Positions 12,441 to 23,690 of a stretch of 64,000 bases of DNA are shown here, in pieces. The stretch spans positions 1,522,492-1,586,491 of the forward strand of contig VUYV01000090.1 of NCBI GenBank assembly GCA_008711295.1. Reading direction: 5' to 3'. The DNA is from Anarhynchus alexandrinus (Eukaryota > Chordata > Aves > Charadriiformes > Charadriidae). Position 1 is the stretch's first letter; every line of letters starts with the position of its first letter. The notes under the pieces are model-generated. The model searched no databases, was not told where the DNA came from, and was given only the letters and a program-made list of their open reading frames with translations. The position numbers and the translations under genes were made by a program.

Positions 12441-12919
12441 CCTCCTTTCCGCAGCAGTACATGCTAAGGAAATATTTTTATGAAATGTCTTCCCAGCCCT
12501 GCACCAGCTGAAAGAATTAAATCGGTAATCGTGTCCCAGCCTAGGCATTGGCTCTGTCACTTTGTAGGAATGAGGCAGGTACCTTCTGAAGGAGGTGAGA
12601 GCTACGGATTGCCTCTAGGTAGTTTGACTATCTGAAGAAATTTGCAAAAAGTATGCGTGAAGTGCAAAAATGAAAATCTTGTATGTTCATCCAGTTTAGC
12701 TGGATTTCCACAGCATGGCAAAACCCCACATCTCTGACACTAGTGAGGCTCAAAGCTGAAGCAGGACATGCGCCTGAACTAAGTGGTTGCGAATCTTTTT
12801 GATGTGAGCAATACCTGTTCATTTCCCTGGGGATTTTTTTTTTTTTTTTCCTCCTTGCACTTATTTTTAGAAATGCCTGAGCTATTTCCCTTGGAAAAAC
12901 ACAGTAAACCAGAAGAGCC
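12441..12919. other. Unassigned spacer with a T-run
   Basis: No feature recognised apart from a 16-base T homopolymer at 12834-12849. The T-run could be the poly-A of a - strand retro-insert, but no body is recognisable beside it. Confidence 0.5.
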
Positions 12920-13010
12920 TGAGAGCAACACTAGTCCACCAGAGTGAAGGTCCATCTAGCCCAATACTCTGTCTCCAAACTGGCCAACCATCATTGTCTA
13001 AAGGAGAGCA
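12920..13010. repeat. Probable dispersed avian/amniote repeat fragment, unclassified
   Basis: The stretch around 12945-12990, containing GGTCCATCTAGCCCAATACT, resembles a sequence I associate with many dispersed copies in bird and turtle genomes. I cannot name the family or fix the boundaries. Identification rests on memory of the motif only. Confidence 0.4.
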
Positions 13011-13212
13011 CATGAGCAGTGTACGTCTGCTTCTGTCAGGGTCCTGCAGGTGCTCATAGGCCTCAATGGCTGGGACTGGCCTCACCTGGGACCCCCCACA
13101 CATTGCAGTCTCCTGCCCAAGGGCTCAGGGGACATGTCTCAGCTCAGCCTGGGGCCTTCAGTTGCTGCCTGAGCGATGTAGGTGTGCCGGTCTCTGCCCC
13201 TGTCTCCTGGTT

Positions 13213-13508
13213 GAGCCTGGGACCTGTGCTGCAGAGAGCTGCTCTCCTGGATGGACCCTGTAGGCCTAGGTCATAGCTTGTGCATAACTCTAGGCATAAC
13301 ATAGCATAATGAGTCTATTCCATTCCCTGTGTTCCCCATGAGTCAAATAAGGATGAGACTGTTATTTGCCTGAAAAAACAGGGATTTTTCAGCTCCAAAA
13401 CCACTTTCAAGGACANCGGATGAGCCTGGAACCCGTGCGGCAGAGAGCTGCTCTCCTGATGGACCCCGTAGGCCCAGGTCATAGCTCCAAAAACACTTTC
13501 AAGGACAC
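13213..13508. repeat. Duplicated 68-bp segment and 92-bp direct repeat
   Basis: A segment beginning GAGCCTGG at 13213 (to about 13280) recurs at 13422-13488 with scattered substitutions; both hold GCAGAGAGCTGCTCTCCTG-type cores. A second repeat, beginning CTCCAAAA, occurs at 13393 and 13485, 92 bp apart, with one mismatch over 23 bases. A single N sits at 13416 just after the first of these. The divergence of the 68-bp copies argues for a real, old duplication, but the N shows that the local assembly was uncertain. Confidence 0.75.
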
Positions 13509-14146
13509 ATATCACAAAGGTTACAAGTGGAAACAAGATTTTATTTCATTCTATTTTTCTGAATCTGTTTCAGAGCCGATGCTCACAAGCGTTAACACAA
13601 TGCGCATGTGTAGCCAGATGCAGGCTGACGCATTCTTCAGTTTATCTTGAAAAAACATCCTTTGCAGTCTGGCAAAGGCAAGTCACAGGGCTACAGAAAG
13701 TAGCAGCAGGAATACAGGGCAAGCAGTTCCTTGTTTCCTGAAGAGTAAGAACACCAAGAATGAGGATCAGGACTGACCACACACAGAAGAAGAGGAAGTG
13801 GTGTGTGGTACCACGGAGTATTTTCAAAAGTATGACACGTATCAATGACAAGGATACTTTTTGCCTTCAAAAACTTGCTCAGCTGTGCTTATTGGCCGGT
13901 GATGCCTGAAAAGTGCATTCGTGCCTGCCCTGCGCTTGTGTTGCACGCTGGGAGAGCTGGAAAATGGGAGCTCTGGATGGTGCAGGAAGCCTGGAGCCTT
14001 TCCAAGCAGAGACTGTTTTGCACAAGCAAGAACCCCTGGGGAAATGGAACCAAGGGAAGAACAGAGCTCACTCACGCTACAAACTTGCACTGGGGAAAAA
14101 GAGAGCCAGAGAGAGCCAGGGTATGAGTGGTGCCTTGGAGGTGTGA
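13509..14146. other. Unassigned GC-richer sequence left of the 165-bp array
   Basis: No known family recognised. On the - strand, 13642-13851 is open for 69 codons and has a hydrophobic run (LFFCVWSVLILILGVL) that resembles a membrane segment. It lacks any recognised family match and is short enough to be chance. The part from about 13920 to 14146 has base composition like the adjacent array and may include a decayed further unit. Confidence 0.4.
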
Positions 14147-14642
14147 GAGCAGCACGCAAGAACCCAGCCAAAAGGGCCCAGGGGACCCCTGACAAGGGGC
14201 TGTGCTCAGTGCTACAGAGGACAAGAAGCAACCCCTGGAGGCCACCCTGGGGGCAAAGAAAGCTTCCTCCCCCCAGATGCAGGGCACAAGGGTCACCTTT
14301 ATGGAGTAGGAGCAGCAGGCACCTAGCCAAAATGGCCCCAAGGAGCCCTGGCAAGGGGCTGTGCTCAATGCTGCACAGGAAGGCAAAAGATCCCTGGGGA
14401 CAATTGCTCTTCCCCTGTGAGGGGAAAAAAGCCTTCCTCCCCACAGCTGCAGGGCATGAGAGGCCATCATTGTGCATGAGCAGCAGGCAGTAACCTAGCC
14501 AAAATGGACCAGAGGAGCCCTGACAAGTGGTCATGCCCAGTGCTGCATAGGAAGGAAAAAAAACCCCAGGGACCAGTGCCAGTCTGCCCCAGGGAAAATC
14601 TTCCTGGCCCCAGAGCTGGCGATCAGCTATTCCCTGAGCGTG
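14147..14642. repeat. Three-unit tandem array of about 165 bp
   Basis: Three units begin GAGCAGCA at 14147, 14310 and 14478, with periods of 163, 168 and about 165 bp. Shared blocks in order are AGCCAAAA, GG(A/G)GCCCTG(A/G)CAAG, TGCTCA-like, CTGCA(C/T)AGGAAGG, a purine-rich A-stretch, and CTTCCTCCCC followed by GCAGGGCA. Units differ by many substitutions and small indels, so the array is old. A 275-codon - strand frame (13842-14669) runs through it, but equivalent blocks are read in different frames from unit to unit. This means the frame is a by-product of stop-poor GC-rich repeats rather than a conserved protein. Satellite or minisatellite identity is not recognised. Confidence 0.8.
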
Positions 14643-17600
14643 TGAGCAAGACCTGCCTCCTTGTCCCACAGGCTGGTTATGCCTCCCAGAAGATGCCTAA
14701 ACCCTATTCTTCCTCAACCTGGAGCCATCTCAGGGGCTTCTGAGAGTAGCCATATGCCCCCAGCCTGATCAACCTGGAGGGCAAGAATCTTTCCTATGTC
14801 TGGCAGGACACCAGTGGGTGCTTCAAAGCATTGGGACCCCTTGCAACATCTCTGCAGCCTATTTCTTATGGCTGTTGCCCCTGGCTCTTCAGAGGATGAG
14901 GACAGAGAGCTCTGCAGTGCTCCTCACGCGCTCCTCAAGAAGGCATTCTCTTAGTCTTGGCACTGGGGTTGGTGGTGGTTCTTATCTCCTGAAGAGGTGG
15001 CGTATGCTCCCCAAAGGCTGAAACAGGATTTCCATCCATCAGATTAGGCTTTGAATATGATCCTGCCAGGAGCTGGCCTTGCAGTGAAGAACCTCCAGCA
15101 GCCTCATCCAGCCTCCAGTCTTTCTCGCTCTGAGTAATTCCAGGGGCTCTTCAAGGACTTTCTTTGGGATGTCTTCAGGCCACCTGCCAGGCAGGCTGGC
15201 AGCGGGACACAGGAGAATGCCCCCTTTATCCTGCCCTGGGGCATTGTGACTGCTGTTTTGCCAGGTGGTGGGACTCTGACAAGGGGCTGACAGGGGCCCC
15301 CTTCAGCCCCACCTGCTGCTCTTCTGCAGAAGAAAGCGTGTGCTGCCTTCTGCTAGCACTGACCAGGTCAGACCAGCCTCCAGCACAACCTTTCCCATCC
15401 ACATTAGGGTTCCTGATCCTCTACAAGGTAGCCTCCCTTTTCAGCCTCCTCTTTTTTTCTAGTGAGCTCTTTCAGCAACGGTACAATGCTTAAATCATCC
15501 CATGACCCACCATAATCTTTCCTGTTTCCTTTGAAAAATGAAGGAGCAGGTGCCCAGCTGTGGTTTGTGATTATGGCTCCCATGATCACGGATGCACACA
15601 CAAGCGCCTTTTAGCACCAGGAGAGGTTATGAAAACATCGGAGCTGATGGGAGCTGGGTTTTTCTATTTCGTACAAAGTTTTGGGGCAAATAAAAAACCC
15701 TATTCCAAGCAGACTAAGAACAAAGCTTCAACATCTCATATGAAAGATCTACTTCTTTTTCTTCCCTCTTCAGAAAAAAGTAAACCATTTGGTTTCGAAT
15801 GTCTGCTTTTGGGTCGTTGTTTTTTTTTTCTTCATATAAAACAATACAAAAGCTACAAATCATGTTCTGAAAAGAACAAAGTTGTTCAGCTTTATGGGAA
15901 TGTTTTGTTTTTCCTGAATGAAATTGTGTTTTCATAAGGGCTGTTTTTAACAAAGAAGAGCTTTCCCATGGAAATGTTATTTTGGAAAATGCTGGATTTA
16001 TCAACAACTCGTATAACTATTGCTCCTTGCCTTAATTAGTTGGACTTTTCCCTCAAGTTGTGTTATAAAAGTCCTTTATAATCTGGAAGTTTTACTCATT
16101 AACAAGCTTTGCCAGCCAAAAATTAAATGTAAATCACAGGAGAAAACTAATCCATTATCTTTATTTTGTCTAAAAATATCCTTTCAACTAAGTCTACCAG
16201 GTTGTTTTGTTGTTGTGCTCTTGGAAATGATCCTTTCTTGCTGTTTGTTTTAGACTGTGGGTTTAGATAATATCAGGATAATGTACCATGTAAGTCAAGG
16301 AAATAGTCTTCTGTCTGGAATACGACAAGTGTTTCTAATTGTAATTAATAACTCATATATTAAACACTCAAATTAGCTTTGATTGTTTAAGCTAGAAACT
16401 GATTTCATATCAATGACATGAAATTGTTAGGCAGTCTTTCTGAGGATCAGATCATTGGATCTGCTATTAGGCTCTCGTTTCTTTGGTGAGATTATTTTCA
16501 CAAAGTTTCTCCCACATGCATGATTAAATCCCACTGAATTTGTTATTGTCTTGAATTTGGTTTCTTAGGTGACATTTAGAATTTTAGCAAGGTTTTAAAG
16601 TCTAGCTAAAATGTTTTTAAGTAGTGTTTCAATCCATAATTTCATAATACTTTCTGTTGTATCGCGTCAGCTACATGCATTGCAGTTTCAAATGTAGATG
16701 TCTGGCCCAGAATCTTGAAAGCCTTTGGTTTGTCAGTGTCTGAGCTTCCTCAACTAGCATAGACTTGCATTTTTGCATGCAGTTTCTCTGGTTTAAGAGC
16801 AAGCAAACCCTCTGCTTTGCCTCCTGCTCCTCCCCGGGGCCGTATTACACAGCCGTGGTGCTGGTTGGGTCTGCAGGTAGTGTGAGTTAAATGGAGCTCA
16901 GCAGCACCTCACCTTTCTTTTTTTGGGTGGCTTAGCATGAGACTTGGTCTAGAGCAGAAGTCTGTTCTTTTCTGAAAGACTTAACTGATGTCTGCGTTGT
17001 TTATGTGAAAATACAGTTACTGACTGGCACCCACCCTTCCAGATAGGTGCTGTAAAGATTAAATTATGGAGCAGACTGGCAGCCCCATCTATTTTTCATT
17101 TCCTTTGTTCTGCTATAGGTGTTAGCAGCTCTTCTTGTGGAAGTATTTCCTTTTCTTCCTCAAATTGCAAAAATCTTGATTTATTTTAACTCTTTTCCAG
17201 AATATATTTATAAGTCTCTTTCTCTTCTGACCAGCTGTAGGGATGTTACTGGGAAATTTCTGAGCAGCAGCTTAGTGCGTTTCCAGTTGTATTCCACGTA
17301 ATGAAAGCTCCTTTACCCCCATACTGTGCCGTACTAAATGGCAGTGATGCTGCTGTGTCAGAATCTTCTGGCTGTGGATTCTGGCTGCTCAGTTGCCCCA
17401 GAACTAAATTTATAAATGGAGATGCTCCTCTATATGTTATGATAGACTCTGCTAATGAAGGGCTTGGGTGAGGTGCCTTCTCTGTGGCTTGAGGCAAATG
17501 CTGTATGAGAAGAGGAAGCAGGAGAAAATGAGGAAAAAGCTTGCTGCAACTGATGGGTTGCTGTGAGCATGTTTGCAGTATTAGAGCAAATTCATTTTTA

Positions 17601-20600
17601 TAGCCTTGTTAGTTTTAACTTTATCGCCTCCAATTCAATTCATAAACTTAGAATGTCTTATGTAAATGCAAAACTAAAAATGCCAGTAGTGAAGAATTGG
17701 CAAAATAGAGAGTTATCCGTATAATTTATTGAAAGAATGTAAACAAAGATGAATGAATAGACAGACTGCTCTCATGGGGACAAGGAGAAAGCAATGTCAA
17801 AAAATGTACACTGCATGAAGCCATGAAAAGTTAATACAGCGTAATGCAACAAGGTCTGAAGAATATTGGGTGAAGCCAATTACTGCTTTTAGCCCAACAT
17901 GGTTAATAAACTCAGTGTTCTGCCCCGGTCCTCTCAACTAATTCACTTGGGACAATGCAGACAGTCTTAAAGTAGCTACAAGAAGTGACTTTCCTCAAAC
18001 AATTTCTCCATGCTATTATCAATTAAAATGTTTGCATTAAGATCTGTGAAACTTGGAACTAATTTTTTTTAAAAATACCCAGAACAGATTTACTAGAGGT
18101 TGTAGCTAGAGCAGACCCTGATGCTTCAGTAGATGCTTGGCCAAGTTTGCGTGCTTCTCTTACACTTGTTTTGTCCTTAGAAGTTGTGTTCACAAAAGCT
18201 ATGGGATGGAGGGGTGGGGGTAACTTTTCCAGTAATTATTCATTTAATACCATGCACTTTCCCAGCTTGCTTTGAACATGTTCCTTCCCCTCAACTTACA
18301 CAGAGCTGAAGCAGCACTGCAATTACTTTTCTGTATCTCCTATGCTGTTAATCCTAACACGACTGTAGTTCACGATGGAAACCCACACTCAGGACTCAGC
18401 AGGTATAGGGTCAATGCTGGTGTTTAAAAAGCGCGAGTCCATGCGGCTGTAAGTAGACGAGGCTGAGCTTGTTAGGCCCCTCACTAGCCACAGATAAGCC
18501 ACTTGCGGGGTGGAAGTAGTTCAGCTGCACAAATGTGGTGCTGTGCTATAAAATCGGCCTCTTGCTTCTGTGAGGGTTCTGCCAAGCAATCTTGCTCTCT
18601 CCAGCTTTGTGTGCTGGGCATGGGGTACGAATAGCAGGAAGAGACGGAAAACGAAGGCTTTTATGCAAGTCTTTCAACGCCAAGTTTTTCATTAAATACA
18701 TTTCACACGTTCTTTAATCCGTCTCACATATTTTGGCTGTCATTTTCATCGCTACCTTCATAAGGTAACATGATATTCTGGTAGCAAGGAATAGCTACTC
18801 TTTTCCCGGGAAAATCATTAGAAGTTGGAGGGGATGAACTCTGTCCCATATGTTAGGGAAAAAATATAGCCAGTCTGCAGCTTTGGTTTCAGCTTACAGA
18901 CTTTATCCACTGGACTGATATAAAGAACATGTCCTTACCTGCCTTTGGTTCGCTTTGTCTGTAACATTGGTATAGGGTGTAACCATACAGCCCCCTCCTG
19001 CACTGATTTGGAAATGAACTTGGAAATAGTCTACTTAGGGCTGGATACATGCTTCAGGTTGTGTGGGTTTAAAGTGTTTTGCTGGAATGACTCGAGCGCT
19101 TAGTGGTTTGTAATGCTGGGGGCATTTATTGCTAAGTGCAGGACATCTCCAATATTCATGAGAGGACAGCAGCCCCATCATGGGACAGCATAGTAATAAA
19201 ATGGGTTTTACTATGGCTTTATAGCTCTCTTGAGATAAAGACCTGGTTACAGAATTTGTGACTGTTCCCTCAAGCGTGTGCATGAGGATGTTTTGTTTCT
19301 GCTGTTTAATTTCAAGCACCCCTGTGAATCCTCATTTTAGAGTATGTAAAGATTTTCACAGACGTGGGTAAATAAACAAACACCTCTGTGTTCAGTAAAA
19401 TGGGCAGCAAGTCCTACTCTTTTAACACAGACGTGTTAGAGCTTTCATGGCTGCTGTAACTTTGGTAGGAAGCCTGAGGACAAAATTCCCACCAACTTCA
19501 GCATAAACTGGTTCCATAGATGCTTTCCCTAAGAGAAAGCCCACTCTGAAAGGGGATCTTTTACTACTAGATCAACAGATGCAGCAAGGCGTTTAGAAAA
19601 AGGATGTGTTGTAGCCAGGTGGAGGAAACCATGTATCTGCATTTTAATGTTTTCAGTGTATGCATTATATATAGCTCAGAATTTACACTTAAGTCACCAT
19701 AAAGCTATAAATTTGTAAGGGTTGAACCTCACCATTTAAAATGTGGAACTTATCTTTAATGATATCCAAATGAGCAATACAGCACAAGAGCCTTTGCCAC
19801 AACACAATAAAACTTTTGGGAAAAATAGAAAAATGAAAAGTCAACTCTTAGCCAATTTTGTTAAAGGGTATTTTTAAAACAATGCAGATTAAAAAAGGAA
19901 AAAAATAATGGTGGTGGTGGTAGGGAGGAACTTCAATTTCAAAAGCAGCAGAGGAAATATTTTTGAAGTGTTAGTGGAATCCTGCCAAGGATACACACTA
20001 CACATCCTGGTTGATGTAGAAATGCCTACTAGCAAAATTTTGGGAGATAGAAGCAGAAAAATGGACAAGAAGGACATGCAACTAACTAAGTGCTCATACA
20101 CGTGTAGTGTTACCTCCTGCTTCTCTGAAAACCAAAGAAAAATACTGGAGCCGCTGGACTTGATATGCTTATACAGTTTTAGTTTTTTAACATGCACAGA
20201 TGCAGTGGTGTGATTCTTGCAAGACAGCGTGTTCTGTATTATTCCCAGCAGTTGCTTAGCATGGAAATTAAGAGCATCTACTTAGTCAGCAAACCTGCCA
20301 CAGTGGTGCAAAATGGAAATCCTGATCCTCGTGTTTCTCCTGGATGGAGAAATAACTCCTTCAGCAGCCTTGACTGAGTGCGGCTTGTACTGTCACTGTG
20401 ATGCGGATGAACATGTGAGGAGGTTGTGTTCTGTGTAGCATGTTGCTATGATCATATAGAAAGGATAATGTGGTAAGTAGCAGATGACCGATGATTTAGC
20501 AGTAAAAAACAATAAATAAATAAAAAGAAGATGCTGTATAGTTTATTGCAATTTTCTCAAACAAGAAAAAATATTGAATTTCTTTCAAGAAGGATCTCAA

Positions 20601-21415
20601 GAGCCTTCCTTAATGCACAACCAAGGCCAAGCTCTTGAAAGCCCCACATATTGTATAATATAGCTAACAAAGGAAAAACTGTGCAACAAAGCAGGGGAGG
20701 GGCTCGTATTGACTGAATGTGGACAGACTGTGATTGATAGTCTTGCCTTTTTTCCCCTTTGTGCGCTGTGCACAATAATTACTGTAGGCAGAACCTCATG
20801 TTTTAATATATTGTACAATAGCCTCTCTTTTGATTGAAATTCATGTTCATTTGATCTTGACAGCAATGCAAAGTTAGTTTTTTCCGGTAACATTTTTAAT
20901 AATTAAACAAGCTATTTAAAGCTTGGCATTTTCATTATATTTGCACCAGTGCTATCCATTATTCTGATGATCCAGTGATTCTTTATTAAAACAAAAAATA
21001 TTACATTCAAATATTAAATGTCAGGCATAATTCATAAATGTAATGAAAGTCATATCTGGCTTGGAGATGCGGTCCCCTCATGCATCTCAGTGGCCAGAGA
21101 TAGCAGCATCCTTTTGTGCTGTGCCACCTGGGTGACGATGGATGCACTCCTGGTGTCTGTTAACCCTGGTGTTCTCCTTCTGGAGAAGACTCTGTGTCGC
21201 TTTTGAAAGTATTATTTCTGTGGATGGAAACTAAACAGCAATGCTGCATCACGGTATTGTTGAAGTTGAAATATCTCAGTTATGATAGTCTGAGCCTGTT
21301 ATCCTGGAGGGGCAAACATGAAAACTGAAAAACCTATTTAATCACACTGTGATTTAGGTGAGACCGTGATATACCTTCTGTAAAATGCCATCATTCCAAG
21401 GGTTTATATGATGTA
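14643..21415. other. Unassigned non-coding DNA
   Basis: The first part (to about 15500) continues the GC-richer character of the array region, with no recognised family. From about 15500 the sequence is AT-rich with no recognisable exon, repeat or RNA gene. A TATAAAA box-like string lies in a locally GC-rich setting at about 18548, but no LTR ends or initiator context are evident. A short GGT repeat sits near 19910 and an AAAT-rich run near 20510-20530. Confidence 0.5.
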
Positions 21416-21481
21416 GAAATATCACAGTTTAAGTTCAGAGCTTAAACTGAAATATCACAGTTTAAGTTCAGAGCTTAAACT
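21416..21481. repeat. Perfect 33-bp tandem duplication with embedded hairpin
   Basis: A 33-bp unit starting GAAATATCACAG occurs at 21416-21448 and again, without mismatch, at 21449-21481. Each unit holds an inverted repeat. In the first the arms CAGTTTAAG (21425-21433) and CTTAAACTG (21441-21449) are perfect 9-bp complements around a 7-base loop. Identity of the copies points to a recent duplication, perhaps by slippage at the hairpin. Confidence 0.95.
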
Positions 21482-22578
21482 TAGCTTAACTTTACCCACT
21501 TCATACCCTTACCCTTGGAAAATGCCTAAAAATGTTTTCTAGAACAAAGGCAAGGAGTCAGAGAATATTAATTTCTTATTGAGCAAGGAATAGTGGTAAA
21601 ATTGGCTATTCTGGCTGCTTTTCTGAGCAGTACATGTTTTTTTGTAGAAAATCTCCGTCTGCCTGGACTCCTGCTGTAGTTCAGGAAACATTACACCGTC
21701 CTGTGCATCCGTCCCTATGCGGCACATTCTCTCTGACTGACGTCCTGACAGCTAGTGAATCAGCGATACGGATGAGCCATGAGCCTCTTCATTGTCCTGA
21801 TGTTTTCATGTGGCTGTAAAGGGTTTTGTCCAGCTGATTCACTTCAGTGACACAATCCCAGTTTGGTACTTTTGTGACTGTTTGCCATCTTTATACCCTG
21901 TCATTCAGAGGGTGGCAGACTCATTCCAGCTGATCAGGGTGACATCGCTACTCCAGCCAAATCTTCTCCTGTGCTCTCTGATTGCTTGCCCATAGATGGG
22001 ATCTGGTTGAGGAAAATATAGCATTTTCCCCTCATTTACTTTTCACAAACACACTGCTTTTGCCTGAGTTGGACCAGTCAAAAAGAAAATGCCAAACCTT
22101 GACTTCACTGTGAAGAAAGCTGTGCCAGACAGAAGCTCACCTGGGAGGGGGGCAAGGGGTGACCTTGTGGGTAGGTAATACATGCTTTACCAGCAATGGA
22201 GGCGTCGTTGCTCCTTCCCTGTGTTGCTTCTTGCCAAGAGGAAGGAAGGGTTGGACTTAACATGGTTTCAACCTACATGGAGTCCCGAAAGACTGGAATT
22301 GGAGTGGAGGCATCATCTGGTATTACTTACAAAGGGCAGCAGCTCTTGGGCTGCTTCCTCACCTCTCCAAAAATATTTAATCTCTTCTGGTCTACAGAAA
22401 TGATATGAAATGGCAGCTGTCTAAAATTCCAGAAGGCAACTTAAAGTAGGGAGTAGGTACTAATAGATACTTTAGACCAACTGTATGTGTACATTATTTA
22501 AATGATTTTTGAGAACTTAGAGCTTTTGTTCAACAGCAATTTGTGAACCTCCTTTCCAGCCTGTTTTTCTACAGGCGG

Positions 22579-22592
22579 CCGGATATATCCGG
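22579..22592. repeat. 14-bp perfect palindrome CCGGATATATCCGG
   Basis: The string equals its own reverse complement. It combines a TATATA core with CpG-containing GC arms. In random sequence such a site is infrequent but not remarkable at this scale. No further function is visible. Confidence 0.9.
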
Positions 22593-23654
22593 AGAGAAAT
22601 CTGGGGAGAATTGTGTCTAAATGCTCCATCTGAGACACAGTGCTTCCTGGGGTTCCCCAGCTCTGGTCTGGTTTTACACTCAACTGTTTGCTCAAAGCAC
22701 TGCCCACAGGGGCAGCCTTCCCTTTAGTATCTGGCGTGCCGGCTTAGATGCTGTGTTTGGAAGCCCACGCCTGCAGATCGGACCGTGTGTGCTTCTTCAG
22801 AGTTGCAGGCAAGCTGAACCTCGGGAGTATTTCCAGAGGGGGTTTAAAAAGGGGACAAGGTTCTCCTTTTTTTTTTTTTTTTTTTAACATGGTCCTTCTT
22901 GTTGCTTTTTATTATCGTTCTGTTATTTCATTTAAAAGGACCCCCAAAGTTTTGTTATGTTTTTGTTTAATAAGGGTAAAGCCATTAAGACAGTATTCTG
23001 GGATATTATTTCAGTATCAATGTTGTTGAAGCGCATTTTTCAATTTAGTCTGACTTTGAAGCCATGGGAGCAACTTTGCATTTGAATCCAATCAAGGAAC
23101 TCTTGATGTAATAAATGAAACACCAGGGAAAAATCAAGGGTAACAATTGTATTTTCCCCTTTTGACTTTGGATTTTTAATGGGAAGAATCGTTTCTGAAC
23201 ATTTTGAGAAATATTAAGTCTTTCCAGGCGAGCGTGCTTTTGCCTATTTGTTTTTTATGTATTCTTGCCACATAACAGTGGGAGATTTTTAACATACAGC
23301 TGAGACTGAAATATAAGCTCCCCTAATGAGTAAGATATATTGTCAGTGTCAAGTCAAATACAATAAAAAATGAGTGAATAATATGTGTACAAAAATGTAC
23401 CATATGCCATTTCATGATGATTTTTATTATCATATTTATTCTTAAACTGATGCCACAGGCAGGCAAGCACGCGCTTTGTACCTTGTGAGGTTTTTCTTTG
23501 AAAGCTGTGCGTGGATTTTTTATTTAGCCATTGCCAATCTGCTTCTGGTTGAATAATGTATATAGGTCTGTGCATGTCTATAATGGCATGTACATACATA
23601 TGTGTGTGTTGTGAAATTCATACGACAATATAATATTGCTTGACAGTGAATGTC

Positions 23655-23690
23655 TTTTTTTTTTTTTTTTTTTTTTTTCTTTTTTTTTTT
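23655..23690. repeat. Poly-T tract
   Basis: Twenty-four T, one C, then eleven T (23655-23690). This could be the poly-A tail of something inserted on the - strand, whose body would lie to the right from about 23691. No recognisable SINE, processed transcript or target-site duplication was seen there, so a simple expanded homopolymer is equally likely. Confidence 0.85.

Noticed and set aside
13921..14493. 190-codon + strand frame across the 165-bp array
   Set aside because: It is antisense to another long frame in the same repeat and shows no frame conservation between units.
18520..18600. TATAAAA box-like site in locally GC-rich DNA, considered as an LTR promoter
   Set aside because: No TG...CA ends, target duplication or downstream polyadenylation signal of LTR type could be placed.
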